Position numbers and translations under genes: made by a program. Below, one piece after another: positions 23,426 to 32,881 of a stretch of DNA of 64,000 nucleotides. Each line of letters starts with the position of its first letter. Within the stretch, counting starts at the first letter, position 1. Source of the DNA: Symbiodinium kawagutii. Taxonomy: Eukaryota > Sar > Dinophyceae > Suessiales > Symbiodiniaceae. The stretch is from the NCBI GenBank assembly GCA_009767595.1, contig VSDK01028329.1, positions 308,017-372,016 on the forward strand, given 5' to 3'. The notes under the pieces were generated by a model, which did no database searches, was not told the origin of the DNA, and was given only the letters and a program-made list of their open reading frames with translations.

Positions 23426-24505
23426 TGCCAAAAGCCATGCCAGATAGAATGTCAGAAGCTATGCCAGATAGGATGTCAGAAGCTATGCCAGATAGGATGT
23501 CAGAAGCTATGCCAGATAGAATGCCAAAAGCTATGCCAGATAGAATGCCAAAATCTTTGCCAGATAGAATGCCAAAATCTATGCCAGATACAACGCCAAA
23601 AGCTATGCCAAATATAATGCCAAAAGCTATGCCAAATAGAATGCCAAAAGCTATGCCAGATACAATGCCAAAAGCTATGCCAAATACAATGCCAAAAGCT
23701 ATACCAGATAGAATGCCAAAAGCTATGCCAGATACAATGCCAAAAGCTATGCCAAATACAATGCCAAAAGCTATACCAGATATAATGCCAAAAGCTATGC
23801 TAGATACAATGCCCAAAACTCTGCCAGATAGAATGCCAAAAGCTATGCCAAATAGAATGTCAGAAGTTTACCCAGATACAATGCCAAAAGCTATGCCAGA
23901 TACAATGCCAAAAACCATGCCAAATAGAATGCCAAAAGCTATGCCAGATATAATGCCAAAAGCTATGCCAGATATAATGCCAAAAGCTATGCCAGATAGA
24001 ATGCCAAAAGCTATGCCAGATAGAATGCCAAAATCTTTGCCAGATAGAATGCCAAAATCTATGCCAGATACAACGCCAAAAGCTATGCCAAATATAATGC
24101 CAAAAGCTATGCCAAATAGAATGCCAAAAGCTATGCCAGATACAATGCCAAAAGCTATGCCAAATACAATGCCAAAAGCTATGCCAGATAGAATGCCAAA
24201 AGCTATGCCAGATACAATGCCAAAAGCTATGCCAAATACAATGCCAAAAGCTATACCAGATATAATGCCAAAAGCTATGCTAGATACAATGCCCAAAACT
24301 CTGCCAGATAGAATGCCAAAAGCTATGCCAAATAGAATGTCAGAAGTTTACCCAGATACAATGCCAAAAGCTATGCCAGATACAATGCCAAAAACCATGC
24401 CAAATAGAATGCCAAAAGCTATGCCAGATATAATGCCAAAAGCTATGCCAGATAGAATGCCAAAAGCTATGCCAGAAAGAATGCCAAAAGCTATGCCAGA
24501 TAGAC
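23425..24505. repeat. 15-bp minisatellite with 480-bp higher-order repeat (array ii)
   Basis: About 70 units of ATGCCAAAAGCTATG/CCAGATAGA type with a 15-bp period. A superunit of 480 bp is visible: the text from 23521 recurs from 24001 with very few changes. Because 15 is divisible by 3, the array is open on both strands: MPKAMPD-like on the plus strand, and FGIAFGIVSG-like and hydrophobic on the minus strand, which is the transcribed strand of the intron. Confidence 0.9.
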
Positions 24506-24639
24506 CTGTGTCAGATTTACATGTGATGGTGGGGGTCACTCGAAGTAAAGTAATTGGTCACTTGTTTTTTCTCTGTTGTTTTTCGTCCGATGTTTTTTGT
24601 CTGCAGTTCCTTTGCCTGATGATGCTTATTTTTTCCGGT

Positions 24640-25039
24640 ATCAAAAACATACCAAACACTGCTTGGTACCAAACCCAAACGTACCAAACCAAAACATACT
24701 AAACAAAAACTCACCAAACAAACCGTACCACATGAAAAATGTACCAAAAAACAACGAACCACAACCAATCGGACAAACGTACCAGAGCAAAACCACCAGA
24801 GCAAAACATAACACAGCAAAGCGTGCCAGAACAGACTTACAACAGCAAAACGTACCAGAGCAAAACATACCAGGACGAAACATACCAAGGCAATACCTGC
24901 CAACACAGGTACCAAGTCAAAACGTACCAGGGCAACTACCACAGCAAAACGTACCAAGACAAAAAGCACCAAGGCAATACCTGCCAACACAAAATGTATT
25001 AAGGTACCAGGGCAAAATTACCACATACCACAGCAAAAA
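24640..25039. repeat. ACGTACCAAAACAAA-type repeat in AMT intron 1 (array iii)
   Basis: Diverged 12-18-bp units built on CAAAACGTACCAGAG. Related units reappear at 25480-25670, after a different array. Confidence 0.7.
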
Positions 25040-25480
25040 ACACCACAGCAGAAAGCGGCCGAAAGCAAAAGGCAAAAGCAGCAGCCAAAAGCAAGCCAGA
25101 AGCAGCCAAAATAAGCCAGAACCAGCCAGAAGCAGCCGGAGCAGCGAGAAGCAGCCAAAAGCAGCCAAAAGCAAGCCAGACGCAGCCAAAAACAACCAGA
25201 CGCAGCCAGGACGAGCCAGAAGCACCCCGAAGCAGCCAAGAGCAGCCACATAAGCAGTCGGAAGCAAGCTCGGAGCAACCGAATGCAATTAAAAGCAACC
25301 AAGAACCAGCCAAAGCAATTAAAAGCAGCCCAGAGCAGCCAAAAGCAGCTAGAAGCAAGCCAGAAGCAGCTAGAAGCAGCCAAACCACAGGCAACCAAAA
25401 GTAGCCAAAAACAGCCAAAGGTAAACAAAAGCAAAGAAAAGCAGGCAGAAACAGCCAGAACGAACCAGACGCAGCTAGAA
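25040..25480. repeat. AGCAGCCAAAAGC-type repeat in AMT intron 1 (array iv)
   Basis: A purine-rich array of AGCAGCCAGAAGCAGCCAAA variants, embedded between two blocks of the GTACCA family. Confidence 0.75.
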
Positions 25481-25670
25481 GTAGCCACATACCAGCACAA
25501 AACGTACCGCAGCAAAACGTACCAGAGCAAAACATACCAGGACGAAACGCACCAAGACAAGACATACCAGAGCAAAACGCACCAAGACAAAATTATGAAG
25601 ATAAAACACACCAAAACAAAACGTACCAAGACAAAGCGCAACAGAGCAAAACGCAACTTCAACCAGTGAC
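25480..25670. repeat. Second block of ACGTACCA-type repeat (array iii')
   Basis: Same family as 24640-25039: repeated CAAAACGTACCAAGAC and CAAAACGCACCAAGAC units. Confidence 0.7.
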
Positions 25671-25679
25671 AGCAGTCAC

Positions 25680-26340
25680 ACAGGTTCTCTTCAAAACGAA
25701 ACTTTCATGCGAGACTTACTCCAAAACTGAAATAGGCGACTTGAAAAAATGTTGTCAAACAGTCCCACAGATCGTCTCCGAAACGAAGCTGTCGCGCGAG
25801 ACTTCCTCCAAAACTGATATTGACAACTTCAAAAAGTGACAACAGTCACACGTATAGTCTAAGAAACGAGGCTGTCGCACGAGACTTACTCCAAAAACAG
25901 ATCCCGCACATCAACTTTTGATGACAGTCGCACGAGGCAAGCCCGCGCCAAGCCCAGGGCAAGCTGGACCCACCGTTTCCCGGACTTTACTGTTGACGTC
26001 GGATCAGCGCACTTTTCAATGCAAAACATAGCATTTGGCAAGCCGGCTATCTACCCAAGACATCAAAAACGAAGCTTTCGCGCAAGACTTCCTTGAATTG
26101 TTCAGATTGACAACTTCAAAAACGAAGCTTTCCTGCGAGACTTCTTCGAAAATTGAAATCGACAACTTCAAACAGTCAGCCAGATCGTCTCCGAAACGAA
26201 GCTGCCGCGCGAGACTTCCCGAAAAACTGAAATTGACAACTTCAAAAAGTGACAACAGTCACACGGATAGTCTCCGAAACGAAGCTTTCATGCAAGACTT
26301 CCTCCACAACTGAAGTTGACAAATTCAAAAAATAGCGACA
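25680..26340. repeat. Long-unit repeat in AMT intron 1 (array v)
   Basis: Five to six units of roughly 75-115 bp with the cores GAAACGAAGCTGTCGCGCGA, GACTTCCTCCAAAACTGA and GACAACTTCAAAAAGTGAC. Units vary in length and in order of parts. Confidence 0.75.
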
Positions 26341-26349
26341 CTCACACTG

Positions 26350-27110
26350 ATCTTTCCTTGACTTGAACTTCCATTCCTATAAATTTCCTTGTCTTTCACT
26401 TCCATTGCTTTAGATTCCATTGTTTTAACTTCCATTGCCTTAACTTTCCTTGACTTGAACTTCCATTAGCTTTCCTTGACCTTAACTTCCATTGCTTTAG
26501 CTTTCCTTGACATCAACTTCCATTGCTTTAACTTTCCGTGACTTGAACTTCCATGGCTTTAGCTTTCCTTGGCTTTAAGTTCCATTGCTTTAGCTTACAG
26601 TGACTTCAACTTCCATTGCTTCAACTTTCCTTCTCTTTAACTTCCATTGCTTTAAGTTTACGTTAGTTGAACTTCCATTGCTTTAGCTTTCCTTGTCTTT
26701 AACTTCCATTCTTTTAGCTTTCCTTGACCTTAACTTCCATTGCTTTAGCTTACAGTGACTTCAACTTCCATTGCTCTAACTTTCCTGGACTTCAACTTCC
26801 ATTGCTTTAACTTTCCGTGACTAGAACTTCCATGGCTTTAGCTTTCCTTGACTTTATAAGTTCCATTGCTTTAGCTTGCCGTGACTTCAACTTCCATTGC
26901 TTTAACTTTCCTTCTCTTTAACTTCCATTGCTTCAACTTTACGTGAGTTGAACTTCCATTGCTTTAACTTTCCTTGTCTTTAACTTCCATTCTTTTAGCT
27001 TTCCTTGACCTTAACTTCCATTGCCTTAGCTTACCGTGACTTCAACTTCCATTGCTTTAACTTTCCTGGACTTCAACTTCCATTGCTTTACTTCTTTTGA
27101 CACCTATTGT
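26350..27110. repeat. ACTTCCATTGCTTTAGC-type repeat in AMT intron 1 (array vi)
   Basis: About 25 units of ~30 bp alternating ACTTCCATTGCTTTA with GCTTTCCTTGACTTCA variants. The last units (from 26989) are inside the tandemly duplicated segment and therefore recur at 28467. Confidence 0.85.
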
Positions 27111-27214
27111 AAATGTTTGTAACACGGAACTTTCTTATCGAAACTTCCTTTGACCAGTTCACCATGTCTGAACAAAACAATCAACTGCAATCTGCTGAAG
27201 CAAACTCAAGTAGC

Positions 27215-27856
27215 ATAGGTGGGGCTCTTCACGCGCTCTGCCACCGCACCGCTTACGATCGTGGCACCAGCTGTGCAGAACGCCCACTGAAAGAACCAGC
27301 TCAACATGGTCGATTGGCACCCATCCGAGGTGCATTCGACTGGGGTAATCACTCCAGAGCCGACATCTCGAGTGTAGAAGTCCCAACCGAAGAATCCACT
27401 ACTTCCAATGAAGCCATTCTCGCCCTTCTGCTCGCCATATGCAAAGGCCCAGCCAAGACTCCACCAACCCAAGGTTCCGCAGGAAACGTTCACCAGGTTC
27501 TTCATCAAAACGTTGGAAGCATTCTTGGCACGGCAACATCCCGTCTCCAGCATGGCAAAGCCAGCATGCATGAACATCACCAGAGCTCCACAAAGGCAAA
27601 GCCAAGCAGAATCAAGTGCTCCACCCAGTCCGAGGCTGGACTCCTCCAAGTTGGCAATCTTCTCAGCAATGCTCAACTTTTCCTCGGCTTCAAGTTGGCG
27701 AGGTGCCGCCTTCAGCTCTTCAATCACTTCACGCTGAGCGACCACCTCGGCCTTCAGCTGCTCCAATTGCTGCTGGAGGTTCTGCTCCAAGGAATCTCCG
27801 GCCACCTGTGCTGCAAAGAGGCCAATCCCAACTGCGCAAACGGAAGTCACCTTCAT
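27215..27856 (-). CDS. AMT: Ammonium transporter, exon 1, copy A
   Basis: 214 codons starting at ATG (MKVTSVCAVGIGLFAAQVAG), a likely signal peptide. Residues about 24-75 (LEQNLQQQLEQLKAEVVAQR, then IEELKAAPRQLEAEEKLSIAE) form a Gln/Glu/Lys-rich coiled coil. The family core then begins with DSAWLCLCGALVMFMHAGFA, METGCCRAKNASNVL, FGWDFYTRDVG and FQWAFCTAGATIVSGAVAER, ending SPTY before a GC donor. This copy lies directly upstream of exon 2 in the minus-strand direction; its 5' flank is lost in a scaffold gap (27880-28109). The extended extracytoplasmic coiled coil is odd for the family. Confidence 0.86.
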
Positions 27857-27879
27857 GGCGCCAGGCAGTTCAAGGGAGC

Positions 27880-28109
27880 NNNNNNNNNNNNNNNNNNNNN
27901 NNNNNNNNNNNNNNNNNNNNNNNNNNNNNNNNNNNNNNNNNNNNNNNNNNNNNNNNNNNNNNNNNNNNNNNNNNNNNNNNNNNNNNNNNNNNNNNNNNNN
28001 NNNNNNNNNNNNNNNNNNNNNNNNNNNNNNNNNNNNNNNNNNNNNNNNNNNNNNNNNNNNNNNNNNNNNNNNNNNNNNNNNNNNNNNNNNNNNNNNNNNN
28101 NNNNNNNNN
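27880..28109. other. Scaffold gap (230 N)
   Basis: A run of N directly upstream of the AMT exon 1 copy A start codon. From unit B, the missing sequence should be about 188 bp of 5' flank. Confidence 0.99.
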
Positions 28110-28314
28110 CAAAGCCGGAGAAAGGGAGGCAACTGGTCATGAAATTTTGTATCCATATGGGAGTAGCTATGGTTGCTTATTAAAAACTGTCAACATTATA
28201 TTGAATAGTATATTGAAATAGTATACTCTTACTCCCCCACTAACAGGTTATCACTATCATTGGATGATTTGGGGGTACCCATTCTTCACGAAACCAAAAC
28301 GACATGCTTCCCAG

Positions 28315-28424
28315 GACCGGTTCCCGCACGACGCGAAGCACCAGGAGCTGCACTGGGACTGCACTACCGTGCCTTCGGCGCCTCGGGACTTGGACGTGAC
28401 CTCAACGGACAGCCGCGTGATCAA
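28315..28424 (+). CDS. Putative plus-strand exon in unit A
   Basis: A GC-rich segment after a CTTCCCAG acceptor, reading DRFPHDAKHQELHWDCTTVP and then SAPRDLDVTSTDSRVIK before a GT donor-like site. It is repeated at 29751-29860. The composition is coding-like and differs from the AT-rich flanks. No domain is recognised. The minus strand is also open here, so strand is uncertain. Confidence 0.33.
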
Positions 28425-28692
28425 GTCATTTGATTTTGACCCAAGGGCACCTCGATTAGTATAATTATTCTTTTAGCTTTCCTTGACCTTAACTTCCATT
28501 GCCTTAGCTTACCGTGACTTCAACTTCCATTGCTTTAACTTTCCTGGACTTCAACTTCCATTGCTTTACTTCTTTTGACACCTATTGTAAATGTTTGTAA
28601 CACGGAACTTTCTTATCGAAACTTCCTTTGACCAGTTCACCATGTCTGAACAAAACAATCAACTGCAATCTGCTGAAGCAAACTCAAGTAGC

Positions 28693-29334
28693 ATAGGTGG
28701 GGCTCTTCACGCGCTCTGCCACCGCACCGCTTACGATCGTGGCACCAGCTGTGCAGAACGCCCACTGAAAGAACCAGCTCAACATGGTCGATTGGCACCC
28801 ATCCGAGGTGCATTCGACTGGGGTAATCACTCCAGAGCCGACATCTCGAGTGTAGAAGTCCCAACCGAAGAATCCACTACTTCCAATGAAGCCATTCTCG
28901 CCCTTCTGCTCGCCATATGCAAAGGCCCAGCCAAGACTCCACCAACCCAAGGTTCCGCAGGAAACGTTCACCAGGTTCTTCATCAAAACGTTGGAAGCAT
29001 TCTTGGCACGGCAACATCCCGTCTCCAGCATGGCAAAGCCAGCATGCATGAACATCACCAGAGCTCCACAAAGGCAAAGCCAAGCAGAATCAAGTGCTCC
29101 ACCCAGTCCGAGGCTGGACTCCTCCAAGTTGGCAATCTTCTCAGCAATGCTCAACTTTTCCTCGGCTTCAAGTTGGCGAGGTGCCGCCTTCAGCTCTTCA
29201 ATCACTTCACGCTGAGCGACCACCTCGGCCTTCAGCTGCTCCAATTGCTGCTGGAGGTTCTGCTCCAAGGAATCTCCGGCCACCTGTGCTGCAAAGAGGC
29301 CAATCCCAACTGCGCAAACGGAAGTCACCTTCAT
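28693..29334 (-). CDS. AMT: Ammonium transporter, exon 1, copy B
   Basis: A second copy of the exon at 27215-27856, offset by exactly 1478 bases and encoding the same protein sequence over the compared blocks. Its ATG and GC donor are intact, so it could serve as an alternative first exon by skipping copy A, which lacks an acceptor. A possible alternative is that one copy is silent. The coding sequences appear identical by eye, which suggests a recent duplication or gene conversion. Confidence 0.8.
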
Positions 29335-29393
29335 GGCGCCAGGCAGTTCAAGGGAGCGAAAGCGGGTGCCCAATGGTCAATGTGCTTAAAATG

Positions 29394-29403
29394 CCTTGAG
29401 CCA
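29394..29403 (-). other. Possible relic of the dinoflagellate spliced leader
   Basis: The minus strand reads TTGGCTCAAG about 60 bases upstream of the AMT copy B start codon. These ten bases equal the 3' end of the dinoflagellate spliced leader. The bases further upstream do not match, so a chance hit is possible. Confidence 0.25.
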
Positions 29404-29750
29404 AGTAATTATTTGTGAAAAGTCTTCCAGGATTGCCATGATGAAAGCTCTTACCACCGGTCATTGCAGCCATGGCAAATAGCATGCAGTTGTACCAAAT
29501 ATGACAACCATTTAGAGCACCACCCCTGTTGGTTGCTCATGCTTCCAAAGCCGGAGAAATGGATGCAACTGGTCATGAAATTTTGTATCCATATGGGAGT
29601 AGCTATGGTTGCTTATTAAAAACTGTCAACATTATATTGAATAGTATATTGAAATAGTATACTCTTACTCCCCCACTAACAGGTTATCACTATCATTGGA
29701 TGATTTGGGGGTACCCATTCTTCACGAAACCAAAACGACATGCTTCCCAG

Positions 29751-29860
29751 GACCGGTTCCCGCACGACGCGAAGCACCAGGAGCTGCACTGGGACTGCAC
29801 TACCGTGCCTTCGGCGCCTCGGGACTTGGACGTGACCTCAACGGACAGCCGCGTGATCAA
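29751..29860 (+). CDS. Putative plus-strand exon in unit B
   Basis: Second copy of the exon-like segment at 28315-28424, with the same borders and reading frame. It is either part of an unidentified plus-strand gene partly duplicated with AMT exon 1, or a conserved non-coding island. Confidence 0.33.
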
Positions 29861-29903
29861 GTCATTTGATTTTGACCCAAGGGCACCTCGATTAGTATAA
29901 TTG

Positions 29904-30090
29904 TACATACATATGATTTTATATATATATAGAGAGAGAGATATATATATATAATTATATATTATATATATGTATTATACATATATCACATTTATATATA
30001 ATATAAATCACATATATATATATATACTATATATGTAAATGTATATAAATGTACTGGTATACGGTATACATGTATATATTTATATAACCA
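29904..30090. repeat. AT-rich simple repeat
   Basis: A long (TA)n-like tract with a short (GA)n run near 29930, immediately outside unit B of the tandem duplication. Confidence 0.85.
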
Positions 30091-30672
30091 TCATGATGCA
30101 AATGTATGTTTGGTATGGCTATGTCACTCTTCGTCGTCGCCAGCATCCTGAAATACGAAGGGGTTGGCTATGGATCAACCAGTGGTTCATCCATTCAGAG
30201 TCTGGAAATCGCCAGTAAGTGCTTCCTTACTCAAAAGGAGTCATACCTTGTTTGTTGAAAGTACCAAATGATCTTTGAGAAAGTGAGGTGTCCAACCTTT
30301 TGAATCTGACAGTGCTCCGCAGGCCTCATGGACAATTCTGGCGGATTGAACGAGGATGAACGAGGTAGATTAGGCTAAGATTCGATAGATTGAAAATGCT
30401 GCCATGACTTTGGAGCTTCAACAGGCTCTGGGCAGGATTTGCACCTGGAAAAGCTAAGGCATTGACCCTTGGGTATCGCTTGTTGTGGATATGACAACCG
30501 GGTTGTCCATGGCGAAGCTTTCAGACCAGCTGCGATGCAAATCGTGCGGAAGGACATGATTGCATGCTGCTGCTAAGACCATACATTCATATCAAAACCA
30601 TGCCAAGATGATCCAATGATATGTCTATGATTGTCTATGCCATGTCTATGTTTTGTGGTACCTTTGTGTATC

Positions 30673-30924
30673 TCACAGAGATGCTGTAGCTGTAATGGAT
30701 GGTGTGGAACTGCTGGAGTGCTGTTGATCGTTGATCAAGCTCAACAGGTCAGCTGTTGAGCCAAGCTTGGGATCGAACCAAATGCCGTGCGAGTTAGGGG
30801 AACGAATTGGCGCAGTGGCGACACCAGGTTTGCATGCAAAACAGAGTCTTAGTTCAGGCATTTGTCTGTCAAACTGGACGAACAACTCTAGTTCAGAGTG
30901 AACTCCGAGCGTTTTGCGCCCAAT
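30673..30924 (-). CDS. Putative C-terminal exon of an unidentified gene
   Basis: 252 bases from a TTGATAG acceptor to TGA, phase 0. It reads IGRKTLGVHSELELFVQFDR, then LCFACKPGVATAPIRSPN, and ends in a Ser/Thr/Ala tail (QQHSSSSTPSITATASL). Strongly coding-like composition. It joins in phase to the exon at 31163-31370 through a GA-AG intron. No domain is recognised, so no function is assigned. Confidence 0.5.
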   Translation of the reverse strand: MGRKTLGVHSELELFVQFDRQMPELRLCFACKPGVATAPIRSPNSHGIWFDPKLGSTADLLSLINDQQHSSSSTPSITATASL

Positions 30925-31162
30925 CTATCAAGAATACAAATTGTCAACAACCATCAACTACATCTTAGGGAGGGCTGACAAGCAATGTTGATGCTATTGA
31001 CTTTGTCTCTGACTGCCAGACAAAAGTCTCATCCAACACCAGCCATGCCATGGTATCTTGGAGCATCGTGGACAGCCAGTTCACCAAAACCTACTTACAG
31101 CTTGGAACATCTTGCAACATCTTGCAACCATATTCTAAATATCACTAAATGATGTATGTCTC

Positions 31163-31370
31163 CGACAGTCTGGATATGTCGATCTGGATTGTGGCTTTGC
31201 CCTCGTCATCTTTGACTTTTGATGTAACGATTCTGGTCCCAATGGACATCCGAGTTCGCCCGAGGGTCGCTGAGCTGGAGGCTCCACTCATCATGGAGAA
31301 GCCCCATGCGCGGAAGTTGTCGTCTGATGTCGGCTGATGTGTTTCTTTTCGGTTTCTGACTCTATGAAGA
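31163..31370 (-). CDS. Putative internal exon of the same unidentified gene
   Basis: Between a CCTAG acceptor and a TCG|GAGAC donor (GA type). It reads TSDDNFRAWGFSMMSGASSS, ATLGRTRMSIGTRIVTSK and then KDDEGKATIQIDISRLS. It ends at a codon boundary and fits the phase-0 start of the exon at 30673-30924. Composition is clearly coding-like. Confidence 0.48.
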
Positions 31371-31445
31371 CTAGGATGCTGTGCACCACAAAGGTAGGAT
31401 GATCTGAAAGTGTTTGATTTTCAGATTAGCGAATTGTGGCTTGTC

Positions 31446-31553
31446 ATCAGAGTCCAAGCCTGGATTCCTGCTTTGATTCTGAAATTGAACTGTGCAGCTT
31501 TCGCGTCCTGTCCGAACTTCAAAGCCTCGTCAAGCGTACTAGTACAGTAGAGA
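31446..31553 (-). CDS. Putative internal exon of the same unidentified gene
   Basis: Follows a CTTGCAG acceptor. It reads TLDEALKFGQDAKAAQFNFR and then IKAGIQAWTL. A GA donor after CTCTGAT would end it in phase 2, matching the one-base start of the exon at 31163-31370. The borders are inferred. Confidence 0.38.
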
Positions 31554-31998
31554 CTGCAAGTATACAGGGTGCCAAAGCGGTAAGATTCTGTTGCATTGGT
31601 ACCTCCTCTCCGCACTATCCGATGCTGTGTCCCAGCCAAAGTGTTTCGCTGCGAGTGTTCAGCCAACAATGCTTGGCGAAGCTTGACCACAGGGTTGGTC
31701 GGTGGATGTCAGTGGTAAATGCTAAATCACTACAAATGATCGAATCACTTGGCTATATCTCAAAAATCGGTGGTCCGCAGGTATGTATCAGTCTAGATCA
31801 CCTGCATTTTGTATGGAGCAGGGGTATGGATCGCCTGTGGGTTTTGGGGCTAGATCCATACTTTATGCTTTGTGCTGCTGCTAATTATGTTCAACAACGT
31901 TCGCGTAAAAACCAGCAGTAGGGATCAATGCATATGTAGAGTGTCAGCTACTTGTATGTAGTTGTGTGAATACTTTCAGTTCCGTATGTTCAAACTTA

Positions 31999-32125
31999 CC
32001 CTCATCGAGAAGGGAAGTGCAACCATCAAGCGGTGTGAGGTTTTGGGCCACCAGGGAAGCTTAAACAAATCTTTGATCCAGCTGACTTCTGCATCAATGC
32101 ATCTACCTATTGCCATGGTACTCTT
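31999..32125 (-). CDS. Putative internal exon with canonical GTAAGT donor
   Basis: Reads FIQSMFKSTMAIGRCIDAEV, then SWIKDLFKLPWWPKTSHRLM, and ends LPFSMR before a canonical GTAAGT donor. The acceptor is uncertain. Coding-like and rich in Trp and Lys. The phase does not fit the next exon found (31446-31553), so an exon may be missing between them. Confidence 0.36.
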
Positions 32126-32163
32126 GAACATTGACTGAATGAAAGCTACTGCAGGACCGCTAC

Positions 32164-32219
32164 CTCGATGGGTGGATGATCATCCCCATAAGCGTTCAGC
32201 CACCACGCGTTGTCAGCGG
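32164..32219 (-). CDS. Putative small exon
   Basis: 56 bases between a GCATGAG acceptor and a GAG|GTAGCG donor, reading ADNAWWLNAYGDDHPPIE. Small, but the composition is distinctly protein-like. The frame relation to the next segment (31999-32125) is unresolved. Confidence 0.3.
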
Positions 32220-32551
32220 CTCATGCAGTCATAATGGATCATTGGAGAGAGATTCGCATTCCTGACATTCTGCTTATCCAAATGTGGCTGATCTTTGTGG
32301 AATTGTTTAGGGCTTGGCAGGAAGCTTCAAACTCAAATTTGTGGATCTTGTCTTGATCATTCACATCTCCCAAACTCAATCCATAGTGAAGATGTATTCT
32401 GGCGGCCCAGGAAACCTTTGATCCTAGTAAGTTAGACTAAAATATGTGATATATTGGCCGCAATGCATTCCTCAAAAAACGGCTATAGCATGCTATAGTC
32501 ATTGATATGCAATACCCACGCAACCACAGAGTCAAAGCACCTGCTTAAGAA

Positions 32552-32881
32552 TCAGAATACCGTAGTGCTCACAAAGCAGCCGCTTGCGAAGCACCCATGG
32601 TTTCGAAAAAGTCTGCCTGAAACAAATGGCAATGTTTTATGCAAGATAACCATTCCAAGACCCTGAAAGACATCCTTTTTCATTTGGCGTGTGCCGACAG
32701 TTTTGAGATTGAAAAACATTCGTGACCTGCTATCGAAAATGCAAAGCGTCATATTTTCCCGTGATCTCTTCACTTCAGAGATCAACGATCGCAAATCCAT
32801 TGGTCGGATGAGGATGTTGTCATGTCGTGGTCTTTGATGCAGTCGTCGCTGTTGTCGTGGTTTTGGCCTGCTCAAGTTCAT
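32552..32881 (-). CDS. Putative exon region of an unidentified gene
   Basis: A minus-strand open frame of about 109 codons, not all of which need be exon. The coding-like core reads RPMDLRSLISEVKRSRENMT, LCIFDSRSRMFFNLKTVG and then KKDVFQGLGMVILHK. Exon borders were not fixed. It lies in line with the other minus-strand exons between 30.7 and 33.2 kb. Confidence 0.33.
   Translation of the reverse strand: MNLSRPKPRQQRRLHQRPRHDNILIRPMDLRSLISEVKRSRENMTLCIFDSRSRMFFNLKTVGTRQMKKDVFQGLGMVILHKTLPFVSGRLFRNHGCFASGCFVSTTVF

Larger units (their letters stand above)
26989..28466. repeat. Tandem duplication, unit A (contains AMT exon 1)
   Basis: Left unit of a head-to-tail duplication. It holds the end of minisatellite vi, AMT exon 1 copy A, a scaffold gap, and a 356-bp segment with a putative plus-strand exon. 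Its sequence matches unit B at an offset of 1478 bp left of the gap and 1436 bp right of it, so the 230-N gap is about 42 bases longer than the corresponding 188 bp in unit B. Two neighbouring substitutions separate the units just right of the gap (AAAGGGAGGC in A, AAATGGATGC in B). Confidence 0.9.
20565..29334 (-). other. AMT: Ammonium transporter locus (four exons, duplicated first exon)
   Basis: Gene-level entry. The minus-strand order is exon 1 (two copies, 28693-29334 and 27215-27856), exon 2 (22744-22861), exon 3 (21028-21680) and exon 4 (20565-20795). Using either copy of exon 1, the phases join without a break into a protein of about 547 residues of the Amt/Mep/Rh family, which conducts ammonium/ammonia across membranes. 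The introns are GC-AG, GC-AG and GT-AG. Both conserved pore histidines are present (about H257 in VVHLCGG and H413 in VPVHGFCG), as is the Phe-gate region FQWAFCTAG, so the transporter looks functional. The N-terminus has a signal peptide and a coiled coil not usual for the family. Confidence 0.88.
28467..29902. repeat. Tandem duplication, unit B
   Basis: Right unit of the duplication. The A/B junction at 28466/28467 lies in continuous sequence, not at the gap, so the head-to-tail join is present within one contig. Unit B is complete and shows the region hidden by the gap in unit A (29358-29545). Confidence 0.9.

Noticed and set aside
22867..24702. A 611-codon plus-strand open frame rich in MPKAMPD
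   Set aside because: It runs through minisatellites inside an intron of the minus-strand ammonium transporter. The openness comes from a 15-bp unit without stop words.
24517..25662. Leu/Phe/Val-rich minus-strand frames that look like membrane proteins
   Set aside because: Translations of AGCAGCC and GTACCA repeat arrays within the AMT intron.
27113..28183. Long plus-strand frame opposite AMT exon 1 (and its copy at 28591-29418)
   Set aside because: It is antisense to well-supported transporter coding sequence and contains the scaffold gap. It has no domain features of its own.
29335..29373. Longer N-terminus for AMT exon 1 starting at 29373
   Set aside because: The codon there is TTG, not ATG. 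The ATG at 29334 opens a good signal peptide.
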